Shown: piece by piece, positions 1 to 6,475 of the stretch
Layout of the letters: each line of letters starts with the position of its first letter
How positions within the stretch are numbered: the stretch's first letter is position 1
Assembly: GCA_012513735.1 (NCBI GenBank)
Contig: JAAZBR010000200.1
Span: forward strand, 1-11,351
DNA length: 11,351 bases
Reading direction: 5' to 3'
From: Clostridiales bacterium
GTDB lineage: Bacteria; Bacillota; Clostridia; Christensenellales; Aristaeellaceae
Position numbers and translations under genes: made by a program
The notes under the pieces: model-generated
Seen by the model: only the letters and a program-made list of their open reading frames with translations
The model's database searches: none
Told to the model about the DNA's origin: nothing

Positions 1-32
1 ACCATTTCCAGCAGTTTCTTTTTCTCTGACAA
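1..32 (-). CDS. Partial: probable start of sugar ABC transporter ATP-binding protein
   Basis: Only about ten codons are visible before the gene runs off the left edge. Read leftward from a TTG at 32-30 they give MSEKKKLLEM followed by V or a similar residue. This resembles the opening of RbsA/MglA-type sugar ABC ATPases, which commonly begin with a short charged stretch and LLEM just before the first nucleotide-binding domain. A GGGGA lies 6 bases ahead of the TTG and can serve as ribosome binding site. An in-frame GTG at 62-60 would add ten residues but has no visible binding site. The position directly downstream of a sugar-binding protein gene, separated by a hairpin, is the usual place for this ATPase. 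No Walker motif is in view, so the call rests on a very short match plus context. Confidence 0.45.
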   Translation of the reverse strand, partial: MSEKKKLLEM

Positions 33-83
33 ATCGATTCCCCACTTTCGATGCCCGGGCACAGCGCCCGTGTATAATCTGCA

Positions 84-113
84 GACGGGGCTCCGCCAGA
101 GTGGAGCCCCGTC
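84..113 (-). terminator. Strong intercistronic hairpin (attenuator or weak terminator)
   Basis: A perfect 11-bp stem (84-94 pairs with 103-113, arms GACGGGGCTCC and GGAGCCCCGTC) has an 8-base loop. In the leftward transcript it lies 35 bases past the stop of the sugar-binding protein gene. The sequence after it (TGCAGATTATACA) has no real U-run, so it looks more like a partial terminator or an RNA-stabilising 3' hairpin than a full stop. Such hairpins are known to keep binding-protein mRNA more abundant than that of the downstream ABC genes. Confidence 0.6.
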
Positions 114-148
114 GTCATAGCTTAGTATTCAGTCAGGCGAACGGCTGC

Positions 149-1084
149 TTACTGCCAGCCCTCAACGCCGAACTGCTCAACGTTCTCCTGGTTGATCAGG
201 AAGGTGTCGACGGGCACGCGGACAAACTCCTTCTGCTCGCCATTCAGAATCTTGTAGGCAACTTCCACCGACAGCTTGCCGATGTTGATGGGGGACTGGG
301 CGCCGGAGCCGATAAACTGGCCCTTCTCCGCAATGGCCTTTTTGGCGTCGGGGGAACCGTCCACGCCGTAGATTTCGATCTCGGTACGGCCAGCAGCCAG
401 GCAGGAGGCGTAGATGCCCAGGGCTGTGGGGTCGTTGCCGCCAAAGGCCGCAATGATGCCGCCCTCAAACTCGCGCTGCAGAATGTCATCCATGATGCCC
501 ATGGCCTTCTGCAGGTCGCCCATGGCCGCCTGCTGGGCAACCACGTTGAACTTCACGCCGGACTTTGCAATCGCATCGTTGAAGCCGTTGATGCGGTCCA
601 CCACGCTCTGTGCCATGGGGTAGTCCAGGATCACGATGTTGCCGCCGTCAGGGTGGCGCTTGGCCAGGTCTTCGCCGCAGACATAGCCTGCATTGTAGTT
701 GTTGGAGCCTACATAGGCGGCTACGTACTTCTCGTAGTCGGCCACTTCGGCGTCATAGTTGACCACGGGGATGCCTGCCGCCTGCAGCTGCACCATGGCG
801 GGGATGATGCCTTCCTTGTCCGCCGCGTTGACAAACATCAGCTGCACACCCTTGCTGATGGCATCTTCAATCTGAGAGATCTGCAGGGCGTTGTCCATGG
901 CCGGGTCAAAGGTGATCAGGGTGTCGCCGTTGGCTTCCACCACCTCGCGGATAGCTTCTTCAATTACGATAAAGAAGGGGTTGAGCATGGTCATGGCGGT
1001 ATAGCCAAACACCTTGCCTTCTGCCATCACGGTGCCTGTGAGGGCCAGGAGCAGGACCAGAACCAGAGCGAGTACCTTTTTCAT
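149..1084 (-). CDS. Sugar ABC transporter substrate-binding protein (ribose/galactose type)
   Basis: This 311-residue exported receptor of the periplasmic-binding-protein 4 (RbsB/MglB-like) family captures a sugar and delivers it to an ABC permease. The start at 1084 is chosen because AAAGGAGGA lies 8 bases upstream and it opens directly into a signal peptide (MKKVLALVLV...TGTVMA). An in-frame ATG 30 bases earlier lacks this spacing. Ligand-contact positions typical of RbsB can be seen: N35-P-F-F38 near the N-terminus, R164 in VDRINGF, N217-D218 in FGGNDPTALG, D242 in YGVDGSPDA and Q263 in SGAQSPINIG. There is no lipobox cysteine; the signal peptide ends in a signal-peptidase-I-like site (VMA/EG). 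It heads a leftward operon with its own strong promoter. The family is clear; a pentose or hexose ligand is likely but unassigned. Confidence 0.93.
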   Translation of the reverse strand: MKKVLALVLVLLLALTGTVMAEGKVFGYTAMTMLNPFFIVIEEAIREVVEANGDTLITFDPAMDNALQISQIEDAISKGVQLMFVNAADKEGIIPAMVQLQAAGIPVVNYDAEVADYEKYVAAYVGSNNYNAGYVCGEDLAKRHPDGGNIVILDYPMAQSVVDRINGFNDAIAKSGVKFNVVAQQAAMGDLQKAMGIMDDILQREFEGGIIAAFGGNDPTALGIYASCLAAGRTEIEIYGVDGSPDAKKAIAEKGQFIGSGAQSPINIGKLSVEVAYKILNGEQKEFVRVPVDTFLINQENVEQFGVEGWQ

Positions 1085-1140
1085 AGAAGAGTCCTCCTTT
1101 GTTATGGGCGCCATGTGCGATTTGACGCATTGCTTGCCTG

Positions 1141-1170
1141 ATTATACAAGCCTGAAACGGGCCTTGTCAA
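1141..1170 (-). promoter_or_regulatory. Sigma-A promoter of the sugar-binding-protein operon
   Basis: Reading leftward, TTGACA (1170-1165) and TATAAT (1146-1141) are both perfect consensus hexamers separated by 18 bases, with a TG directly before the -10. The predicted transcription start is near 1134, giving a leader of about 50 bases ahead of the ATG at 1084. The twin palindromes at 1181-1224 lie just upstream of this -35. Confidence 0.8.
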
Positions 1171-1180
1171 CAGGGCGGCG

Positions 1181-1224
1181 TGTTCAATTTATTGAAACAG
1201 AGGTGTGTTTCAACTTATTGAAAC
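1181..1224. promoter_or_regulatory. Twin palindromic operators, 26 bp centre to centre
   Basis: The copy at 1207-1224 is GTTTCAACTTATTGAAAC, an 18-bp inverted repeat with half-site GTTTCAA. The copy at 1181-1198 is TGTTCAATTTATTGAAAC, which differs from it at only three positions. The centres are 26 bp apart, about two and a half helical turns. Relative to the predicted start of the leftward promoter they sit near -55 and -81, which fits an activator or a dimer pair. A weaker leftward promoter (TTGAAA-N16-TAAATT) could also lie within them, which would fit repression. The regulator is not encoded in this window and its family cannot be named from the site. Confidence 0.62.
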
Positions 1225-1311
1225 ATAATACGTTCAGCTACCGGCTTGCCGGACGCTGTCTTTCGCACGTATCCGGTCTGCTGCGGGTTGGTGCGAGCGG
1301 GCTCGAAATGC

Positions 1312-1340
1312 TTGCAGGGGCGGGCGGCATGGCCTATACT
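1312..1340 (+). promoter_or_regulatory. Probable promoter of the rightward phosphatase-kinase-aldolase operon
   Basis: TTGCAG (1312-1317) and TATACT (1335-1340) are separated by 17 bases. The -10 matches five of six consensus positions, the -35 only three. It lies about 40 bases ahead of the ATG at 1381, the first gene of the operon. The rest of 1225-1311 holds only a small CCGGC-TT-GCCGG inverted repeat and no gene. Confidence 0.45.
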
Positions 1341-1380
1341 GACAGGGATCTACGACCGTCTTTGATGAACGGAGGCCCAC

Positions 1381-2202
1381 ATGCGAAAGAAACTGTCCAC
1401 TGCCCTCCGGCAGAAAAAGCTGTATCTGCTGGACATGGACGGCACCCTCTATCTGGGGGACAGGCTGTTTGAGGATACGCTGCCCTTTCTGCATGCCCTT
1501 AAGGACCATGGGGCACGGCCTGTATACCTGACCAACAACTCCTCCCGCAGCACGGAGGCCTATGTGGACAAGCTGGCCCGGCTGGGCATCCGGGCCTCGG
1601 CAGAGGATTTCTTTACCTCCACCGACGCCGCCTGCGCCTGGCTGAAGCACCGGTATGGCGGAAACGGCATCTATGCCCTGGGCACAGCCTCCTTCCGCAC
1701 CCAACTGGCGGCGGAGGGACTGCCCGTGCGGGATAGCCTGACGGATGACGTCGACTGCCTGCTGCTGGGCTATGACACGGAGCTTACGTATCAAAAACTG
1801 GTAGACGCCTGCAAGCTGTTGAAGCGGGGGGTGCTGTACCTGGCCACCAACCCCGACCTGGTGTGCCCTACGGAGTTCGGCTATGTGCCCGACTGCGGCT
1901 CCCTGACCCAGGCGCTGGAGCACGCCACCGGCAGGATGCCCACAGTGATCGGCAAGCCCCAGCCCCAGATGGCGCTGCTGGCCATGGATAAATATGGCTG
2001 CACCAAGGAGGAGACTATTCTGGTGGGCGACCGACTGTACACCGACATCGCCTGCGGCGTTAGCGCCGGTATTGACACGGTGCTGGTGTTCAGCGGCGAG
2101 GCCCGGCCTGAGGATCTGTTGAAGAGCAAGGTCAAGCCCGCCTTCACCGCCGCAGGTGTGGGTGAACTGCTTGAGGCGCTGGATCCGGCCCACCGGCCAT
2201 AG
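1381..2202 (+). CDS. HAD-superfamily phosphatase, subclass IIA (NagD/4-nitrophenylphosphatase-like)
   Basis: This 273-residue cytoplasmic phosphatase has the four HAD motifs in order: motif I D18-M-D20-G-T with the nucleophile D18; motif II T51 in YLTNNSS; motif III lysine K192 in GKPQP; and motif IV G216-D217-x4-D222 (GDRLYTDI). The spacing, with a large C2 cap between motifs II and III, and the NNS and GKP signatures are those of HAD-IIA enzymes. That family includes NagD, pNPPase and phosphoglycolate phosphatases. GGAGG lies 5 bases before the ATG. It is the first gene of a six-gene rightward operon; the next start is one base past its stop. Beside a kinase and aldolase it may dephosphorylate a sugar phosphate or phosphoglycolate; the substrate is unknown. 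Confidence 0.9.
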   Translation: MRKKLSTALRQKKLYLLDMDGTLYLGDRLFEDTLPFLHALKDHGARPVYLTNNSSRSTEAYVDKLARLGIRASAEDFFTSTDAACAWLKHRYGGNGIYALGTASFRTQLAAEGLPVRDSLTDDVDCLLLGYDTELTYQKLVDACKLLKRGVLYLATNPDLVCPTEFGYVPDCGSLTQALEHATGRMPTVIGKPQPQMALLAMDKYGCTKEETILVGDRLYTDIACGVSAGIDTVLVFSGEARPEDLLKSKVKPAFTAAGVGELLEALDPAHRP

Positions 2203-2203
2203 C

Positions 2204-2959
2204 ATGCGCTACCTGTTTGTCGGCGATACCCATGGCAGCAAGGACCTGGACAAGCTGTGCCGGGCTCTGCCGTCCTTACAGCTCACCCCCCGGGACGTCC
2301 TGATCCATTGCGGGGACTTTGGCGCACCCTGGGCCAGTGACGATGATGAAACCCTTCGGTGGTGGCAGGCATTGACCTGCAAGAAGATCATCTGCCTGGG
2401 CAACCACGAGAACTATGGCTGGATCAGGCGTCAGCCGGTGGTGCGCCGTTTTGGCTGTCGGGGATATGATCTGGGGGGCGGGCTGTTCGCTCCCCTGGCC
2501 GGACAGATCGCCCGCATCGGCGGCCGCAGCTTCTGGTTTTACCCGGGTGGATTCTCTGTGGATTTCCTGCTGCGCAAGCCGGGCTACAATGTGTTTCAGG
2601 AGGAGTTGACGCCGGCCCTCCAGGCCCGGGCAGCGCTGAACAAGCTCCTGCGCCATGGCCCGGTGGACTATGTGATCAGCCACGACGGCCCCCGACAGCA
2701 TGTGATGCAGCGCTTTGGGTTTCCCTTGGGGCTGCCCCCGTCCCTTTACTGGCAGCACCTGAATCAACCGGCGGACAGCCGCACCCACCCCGCCTTTCTG
2801 CTGGATCAGGTGTACGCAAGGCCGGATCTCTATGGCAGGTGGTACTTCGGCCACCATCACAGGGACGACGCTGTAGGCAAGTTGCGCTGCCTGTGGCAGC
2901 ACATGGTGCTGGAGGACGGCCTGACCGGGCAGGCGCAGCTGATTGAGCCGTCCGCCTAG
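2204..2959 (+). CDS. Calcineurin-like metallophosphoesterase
   Basis: This 251-residue protein carries the complete metallophosphoesterase motif series: G-D8-x-H10-G at the N-terminus, G37-D38-F, G-N67-H68-E69, H160 in ISHDGP and G216-H217-x-H219. These supply the two-metal site, so the enzyme should be active. The ATG at 2204 is chosen because it opens directly into the MRYLFVGDTHG strand and starts one base after the stop of the HAD gene, implying translational coupling. An in-frame ATG at 2156 lies inside the HAD gene and would add a tail with no family resemblance. No clear ribosome binding site is seen, which also fits coupling. Members of this family act on phosphomonoesters, phosphodiesters or nucleotides. 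Two unrelated phosphatases in tandem is unusual for a simple sugar operon; the substrate is not assigned. Confidence 0.88.
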   Translation: MRYLFVGDTHGSKDLDKLCRALPSLQLTPRDVLIHCGDFGAPWASDDDETLRWWQALTCKKIICLGNHENYGWIRRQPVVRRFGCRGYDLGGGLFAPLAGQIARIGGRSFWFYPGGFSVDFLLRKPGYNVFQEELTPALQARAALNKLLRHGPVDYVISHDGPRQHVMQRFGFPLGLPPSLYWQHLNQPADSRTHPAFLLDQVYARPDLYGRWYFGHHHRDDAVGKLRCLWQHMVLEDGLTGQAQLIEPSA

Positions 2960-2978
2960 CACGCGAAAGGAGGTTTCC

Positions 2979-3917
2979 ATGCCCCGCTACGATGTGATCA
3001 GTGCCGGTTTGATGGTGATGGATGTGATCGCCACCGGCGTGGACCGTACAGTATTTGACCGGGACACCACCTATGCCGAGCGCATTCAGTATGTGCCCGG
3101 GGGTGATGCCCTGAACGTGGCCATCAACCTGAGCAGGCTGGAAGTGGATGTTGCCATGGCGGGCAATGTGGGCCAGGATGCCTCCGGCGGCATGATCCTG
3201 CAGCAGCTTGAGGGCCTGGGTGTCCGCACCCATCTGGTGCGGGAACTCCCGGATGTTGCCACGGCCACCAGCATCGTGCTGTCCATGCCCGATGCCGAGC
3301 GTCATTTCATTTATCAGGCGGGTGGCAATGACCTGTTCGATGGGGCGCAGCTCACCGATCAGGCGCTTTCTGAGGCCCGCATTTTGTACATCGGCAGTGT
3401 GTTGGGCTTGCCTGCGCTGGCGGACGCGCATCTACCCTCCCTGCTGCAGCGGGCCCGGGCGCTGGGCCTGCAGACGGTGATGGACGCCTGCGACCCGCGG
3501 GAGCTGTCCCAGGTGGAGCGAATCTGGCAGGCACTTCCCCATGTGGATGTGTTCATCCCAAGCTGGGCGGAAGCTGTGCTGATGACCGGGGCCGGTACCC
3601 CTGAGGAAGCCGCCCGGTGCTTCACGGACCACGGCGTGGGCCTGGCGGGGGTCAAGCTGGGGGCGGAGGGCGTGTACCTGTTTGACGGTCGCCAGGGCCA
3701 GCGCGTGCCGGCCATTCCCTGTGCACATCCTGTGGACACCACGGGCGCCGGCGATGCTTTTATGTCCGGTTTCCTGCTGGGCATGCTGCAGGGCGAGCCG
3801 GTGGAGCGTTGCGCCCGCATGGGTACGGTGATGGGCCATTGCTGCATCCAGAGCTATGGCGCCACCACTCATGGCTGCACCCTGGCCTCCCTGCAGCAGA
3901 GGATGCGCTCCCTGTAG
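2979..3917 (+). CDS. PfkB/ribokinase-family carbohydrate kinase
   Basis: This 312-residue cytoplasmic kinase is predicted to transfer a phosphate from ATP to a sugar or sugar phosphate. Features seen are the N-terminal substrate-side motif GGDALNVA (G41-A48), the FIYQAGGND strand-loop around residue 110, and the C-terminal PfkB signature DTTGAGDAFMSGF, with the anion hole G256-A-G and catalytic base D259. The length is normal for the family. The start at 2979 is preceded by AAAGGAGG with 5 bases of spacing; an upstream in-frame ATG inside the previous gene is rejected. The gap from the phosphoesterase stop is 19 bases. With an aldolase as the next gene it most likely makes a ketose phosphate or ketose bisphosphate, analogous to fructokinase, tagatose-6-phosphate kinase or IolC, but the specificity is not visible. 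Confidence 0.92.
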   Translation: MPRYDVISAGLMVMDVIATGVDRTVFDRDTTYAERIQYVPGGDALNVAINLSRLEVDVAMAGNVGQDASGGMILQQLEGLGVRTHLVRELPDVATATSIVLSMPDAERHFIYQAGGNDLFDGAQLTDQALSEARILYIGSVLGLPALADAHLPSLLQRARALGLQTVMDACDPRELSQVERIWQALPHVDVFIPSWAEAVLMTGAGTPEEAARCFTDHGVGLAGVKLGAEGVYLFDGRQGQRVPAIPCAHPVDTTGAGDAFMSGFLLGMLQGEPVERCARMGTVMGHCCIQSYGATTHGCTLASLQQRMRSL

Positions 3918-3992
3918 GCGATGCCCTGCCGGTTTGGCAGCTTCAATAAAAACACCAAGACTCAACATTATTTATAGAAAAGAGGACACAAC

Positions 3993-4826
3993 ATGCTGGT
4001 TACATCGAAGGAAATACTGCAGGACGCCCGGGTCCGCCACTACGGAGTGGGTATGTTCAACACCTTTAACACCGAGATGGCCCTGGGGGTGATGGAGGCC
4101 GCGGAAGAGTTGCGGGCCCCGGTGATCATTGGCACTGCGGAGGCGCTTTTGCACTGTTGTGACCTGGACCTGACCTTCAGCATGCTGAAATGCCTGGCGG
4201 ATCGCGCCCGGGTGCCGGTAGCCATCCACCTGGATCACGGCTTTACCGAATCACTGATCAAGAAGGCCATCGACATGGGATTTACCTCCGTGATGTTTGA
4301 CCAGAGTGAGCTGCCCTACCAGCAGAACGTGGACAATCTGCGCCGCATGGCCGACTATGCCCACCAGCGGGGCGTGTCCATTGAGGGAGAGCTGGGCCAT
4401 GTGGTGTTCGACTCTGCGGAGGATACCGGCTATGCTTACACCAAGCCGGAGGATGTGGCCGATTTCGTCCATCGCACCGGGGTGGATGCGCTGGCTATCG
4501 CCATCGGCACCGCCCATGGGGTGTACAAGGAGGTGCCGGTGCTGGATCTGGAGCGTTTGCGGGCAATCCGCAAGGTGACCGATGCCGCTTTGGTGCTCCA
4601 CGGGGGGTCTGGGTTGTCGGATGATGATTTCCGCAACGTTGTGCGGGATGGCATCCAGAAGATCAACATCTATACCGACGTCAGTTTTGCCACCAGCCAG
4701 GCCGCCCACGACTGGGTAGCCGCCCATGACCCGCGCATTGAGAACGTGTCCGTGAAGATGCGCGAGGCGGCCCGGGATGCCGCCATTAAAAAGCTGTTGC
4801 TGTTCAACTGCCAGGGCAAGGCCTGA
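3993..4826 (+). CDS. Class II (zinc-dependent) ketose-phosphate aldolase, FbaA/GatY/IolJ family
   Basis: This 277-residue enzyme is predicted to reversibly split a ketose (bis)phosphate into dihydroxyacetone phosphate and an aldehyde. The class II active site is intact: HLDHG with catalytic D81 and zinc ligand H82, EGELG (E133), GTAHG with zinc ligand H175, LHGGSG with zinc ligand H203, and the phosphate-binding K223-INIYTD loop. This last loop is a variant; KINVGTD or similar is more usual in fructose-bisphosphate and IolJ aldolases, and the I-Y pair may reflect a different substrate. AAGAGGA lies 6 bases before the ATG. The 75-base gap after the kinase gene holds only a very short inverted repeat (TGCC/GGCA) and an A-rich patch. 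Fructose-, tagatose- and deoxyketogluconate-type substrates all remain possible. Confidence 0.92.
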   Translation: MLVTSKEILQDARVRHYGVGMFNTFNTEMALGVMEAAEELRAPVIIGTAEALLHCCDLDLTFSMLKCLADRARVPVAIHLDHGFTESLIKKAIDMGFTSVMFDQSELPYQQNVDNLRRMADYAHQRGVSIEGELGHVVFDSAEDTGYAYTKPEDVADFVHRTGVDALAIAIGTAHGVYKEVPVLDLERLRAIRKVTDAALVLHGGSGLSDDDFRNVVRDGIQKINIYTDVSFATSQAAHDWVAAHDPRIENVSVKMREAARDAAIKKLLLFNCQGKA

Positions 4827-4870
4827 TCCACAGCCCGACTGTCCGACTACCGTTCAAAGGAGGCATGGCC

Positions 4871-5596
4871 ATGGAAAGCTTCAGCCCCAACAGCACCTTC
4901 CTTTACCTGGTCGCCGGCGTGGTGATTGTGTATGTGCTGGCACAATCCGCCTTCTTTTTGTACAAGGCGCTGCGTCAGGGCCGTGCCCTGGGCATTGCCC
5001 GCAGCACACTGCGCAAGACCTTCTGGTCTTCCGCCTTGTTCTCCATCATGCCGGCCGTCAGCTTCCTGATCGGGGTCATCAGCCTGTCGGCCTTTCTGGG
5101 GCTGCCGCTGCCCTGGATCCGCCTCAGCGTCATCGGCGCCATTACCTACGAGCTGCCGGCCGCCGAATCCACCGCCCGCGCCCTGCAGGTGCCCACCAAC
5201 ACGCTGGTGGCGGATGCAGGCAACTTTGCCACCATTGCCTGGGTGATGACGCTGGGCATCCTGTCCGGCCTGCTGGTGATTCTGTTCGGTCTCAGGCGCA
5301 TCCAAAGCGGCCTGCTCAGCATTAAATCCAAGGACGAGCGCTGGGGCGAGATCTTTGTCAGCGCTCTTTTCATGGGCATGATCGCCGCTTTTGTGGGCAT
5401 GCTGTTTGCGGATATCCGCCAGGGGCTTTCCGGCTGGGTGCCGGTGGCTGTGGCGCTGGCCAGCGCCCTGCTGATGGCAGTCTGCGGCCTGCTGATCAAA
5501 AAGCTGAAATGGACCTGGCTGGAGCAGTATGCTTTGCCTCTTTGCATGCTGGGCGGCATGGCCCTGTCGCTGCCCTTGACCGCCTGGATGAAGTGA
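4871..5596 (+). CDS. DUF5058-family integral membrane protein, putative transporter subunit
   Basis: This 241-residue hydrophobic protein has about six predicted membrane segments (near residues 10-32, 54-78, 117-141, 160-180, 188-210 and 218-238). A conserved-looking stretch GAITYELPAAESTARAL follows the second segment. The opening SPNSTFLYLVAG and the overall pattern match my memory of DUF5058 proteins of anaerobic Firmicutes, whose function is unknown. The start at 4871 is chosen over the ATG at 4865 because AAAGGAGG at 4856-4863 is 7 bases from the former and only 1 base from the latter. It follows the aldolase by 44 bases and precedes a second membrane protein by 12, so both are probably made together. 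A transport role is inferred from size and pairing, not from any transporter motif. Confidence 0.8.
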   Translation: MESFSPNSTFLYLVAGVVIVYVLAQSAFFLYKALRQGRALGIARSTLRKTFWSSALFSIMPAVSFLIGVISLSAFLGLPLPWIRLSVIGAITYELPAAESTARALQVPTNTLVADAGNFATIAWVMTLGILSGLLVILFGLRRIQSGLLSIKSKDERWGEIFVSALFMGMIAAFVGMLFADIRQGLSGWVPVAVALASALLMAVCGLLIKKLKWTWLEQYALPLCMLGGMALSLPLTAWMK

Positions 5597-5608
5597 GGGG
5601 ATGGAATT

Positions 5609-6286
5609 ATGAAGAACAGACCGCAAAGCGCTGTTACCCCGTATTTGGAGCAGGTGCACACCTGGGGCCGCATTTCCATGGCCATCGGCCTGCTGGTGAT
5701 GCTGATGGTGCCTGCGTCCATCAGCCTGCGCTATGGGGCCTGGCCCCAGATGGGGCCGCTGCTCAAGGGCCTGCTGGGGGTAGCGCCCATCTTCTGGACG
5801 GTGGGCATCATCGAAGCCTTTACCTTCGCGCCCATGCTGGGCAGCGGGGGCAGCTACTTAAGCTTCATCACCGGCAACCTGACCTCCCTCAAGGTGCCCT
5901 GCGCCCTCAACGCCATGGAAGCGGCGGGTGTCAAGGCCTCCACCCCCGAGGGAGAGGTGATTTCCACCATCGCGGTGGCGGCTTCCTCTATGACCACCAC
6001 CCTGGTGCTGACGGTGGGGGTGCTGCTGCTGGGCCAGATCCGCCCCGTGCTGGAGCGGCCGGAGCTGGCGCCGGTGTTTGCCAATATCCTGCCCGCTTTG
6101 TTTGGCGCTATGGGTGCGGTATACATCAGCAAGAACCCCCGGTTAGCGGTGGCGCCCCTGGTGTTCATGGTGGCGCTGTTTATCGCGGTGCCCAGCCTGT
6201 CCAGCTCCGTGGGCATTCTGGTGCCCGTGGGCGCGCTGATCACCCTGGCGGTGGCCCGGGTGCTGTACAAGCAGGGGAAGCTGTAA
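5609..6286 (+). CDS. Small multi-pass membrane protein, partner of the DUF5058 protein
   Basis: This 225-residue protein has about six hydrophobic segments (near 21-40, 52-78, 118-142, 156-175, 178-196 and 199-218). A glycine-rich motif at about 78-98, GSGGSYLSFITGNLTSLKVP, looks like a re-entrant or substrate-contact loop. I do not recognise a named family with confidence. The gene starts 12 bases after the DUF5058 gene with GAGGGGATGG as binding region, and is the last gene of the operon. Its second and third hydrophobic blocks, with the G-x-[IL]-T...P-x-A motif between them, can be laid beside residues 57-140 of the upstream protein, hinting that the two are distant relatives forming a heteromer. 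This is an eye alignment only. The repeat element begins 9 bases after the stop. Confidence 0.8.
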   Translation: MKNRPQSAVTPYLEQVHTWGRISMAIGLLVMLMVPASISLRYGAWPQMGPLLKGLLGVAPIFWTVGIIEAFTFAPMLGSGGSYLSFITGNLTSLKVPCALNAMEAAGVKASTPEGEVISTIAVAASSMTTTLVLTVGVLLLGQIRPVLERPELAPVFANILPALFGAMGAVYISKNPRLAVAPLVFMVALFIAVPSLSSSVGILVPVGALITLAVARVLYKQGKL

Positions 6287-6295
6287 TACGAACTT

Positions 6296-6457
6296 ATACT
6301 GATTCCAAACTTTAACGCATCGTCGCGCTGGCACTTTTGCCCCCCTGCTGCGTCGGCTGCTTGGTCGGCGTAGCACCACTGCGCCTCCCTCATCTGCTCC
6401 TTGCAGTGAACCAAAAGCCCACACCGCTTTGGATGCATTAAAATTTTATATCAGTAT
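6296..6457 (-). mobile_element. MITE-like inverted-repeat element, copy 1 (162 bp)
   Basis: The 26-base ends (6296-6321 and 6432-6457) are inverted repeats matching at 21 of 26 positions and beginning ATACTGAT. The interior is predicted to fold further: arms around CTTTTG/CAAAAG, and GGCG...CGCC enclosing a CACCACTG core. The element shares its ends, its order of blocks and its length with the copy at 7572-7730, but lies in the opposite orientation. It fills most of the 189-base convergent space between the membrane-protein gene and the dehydrogenase gene, where no other intrinsic terminator is seen. No transposase is encoded. The ends TA-CTGA...TCAG-TA would fit insertion with duplication of a TA dinucleotide, as in IS630/mariner-type elements; this is an inference. 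Confidence 0.68.
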
Positions 6458-6475
6458 CAGGCAGTAGGCTGCGAC

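Noticed and set aside
1..120. + strand open frame from the left edge to a TAG at 118-120
   Set aside because: It runs straight through the 84-113 hairpin, shows no recognisable protein end, and competes with a better - strand reading.
101..1141. Open frame of 346 codons on the + strand opposite the sugar-binding protein
   Set aside because: No family resemblance and no ribosome binding site at its start. The - strand frame has signal peptide, ligand residues, promoter and binding site. Long antisense frames are expected in GC-rich genes.
1234..2205. Open frame of 323 codons on the - strand opposite the HAD phosphatase
   Set aside because: Composition is typical of a shadow frame (rich in G, Q, H, R) and the + strand HAD motifs are complete. 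It also runs across the promoter region.
4865..4870. ATG at 4865 as start of the DUF5058 gene
   Set aside because: It is only one base from the AAAGGAGG site; the ATG at 4871 has ideal 7-base spacing.
5509..6315. Overlapping + strand frame of 268 codons across the two membrane genes
   Set aside because: It is rich in G, A, H and R with no hydrophobic pattern, whereas the overlapping frames give clear membrane proteins with good starts.
5854..6438. - strand open frame starting in the inverted-repeat element and running under the second membrane gene
   Set aside because: It is a shadow of the membrane gene fused to a non-coding repeat; the corresponding frame in the other copy of the repeat contains stop codons, so the element does not encode a peptide.
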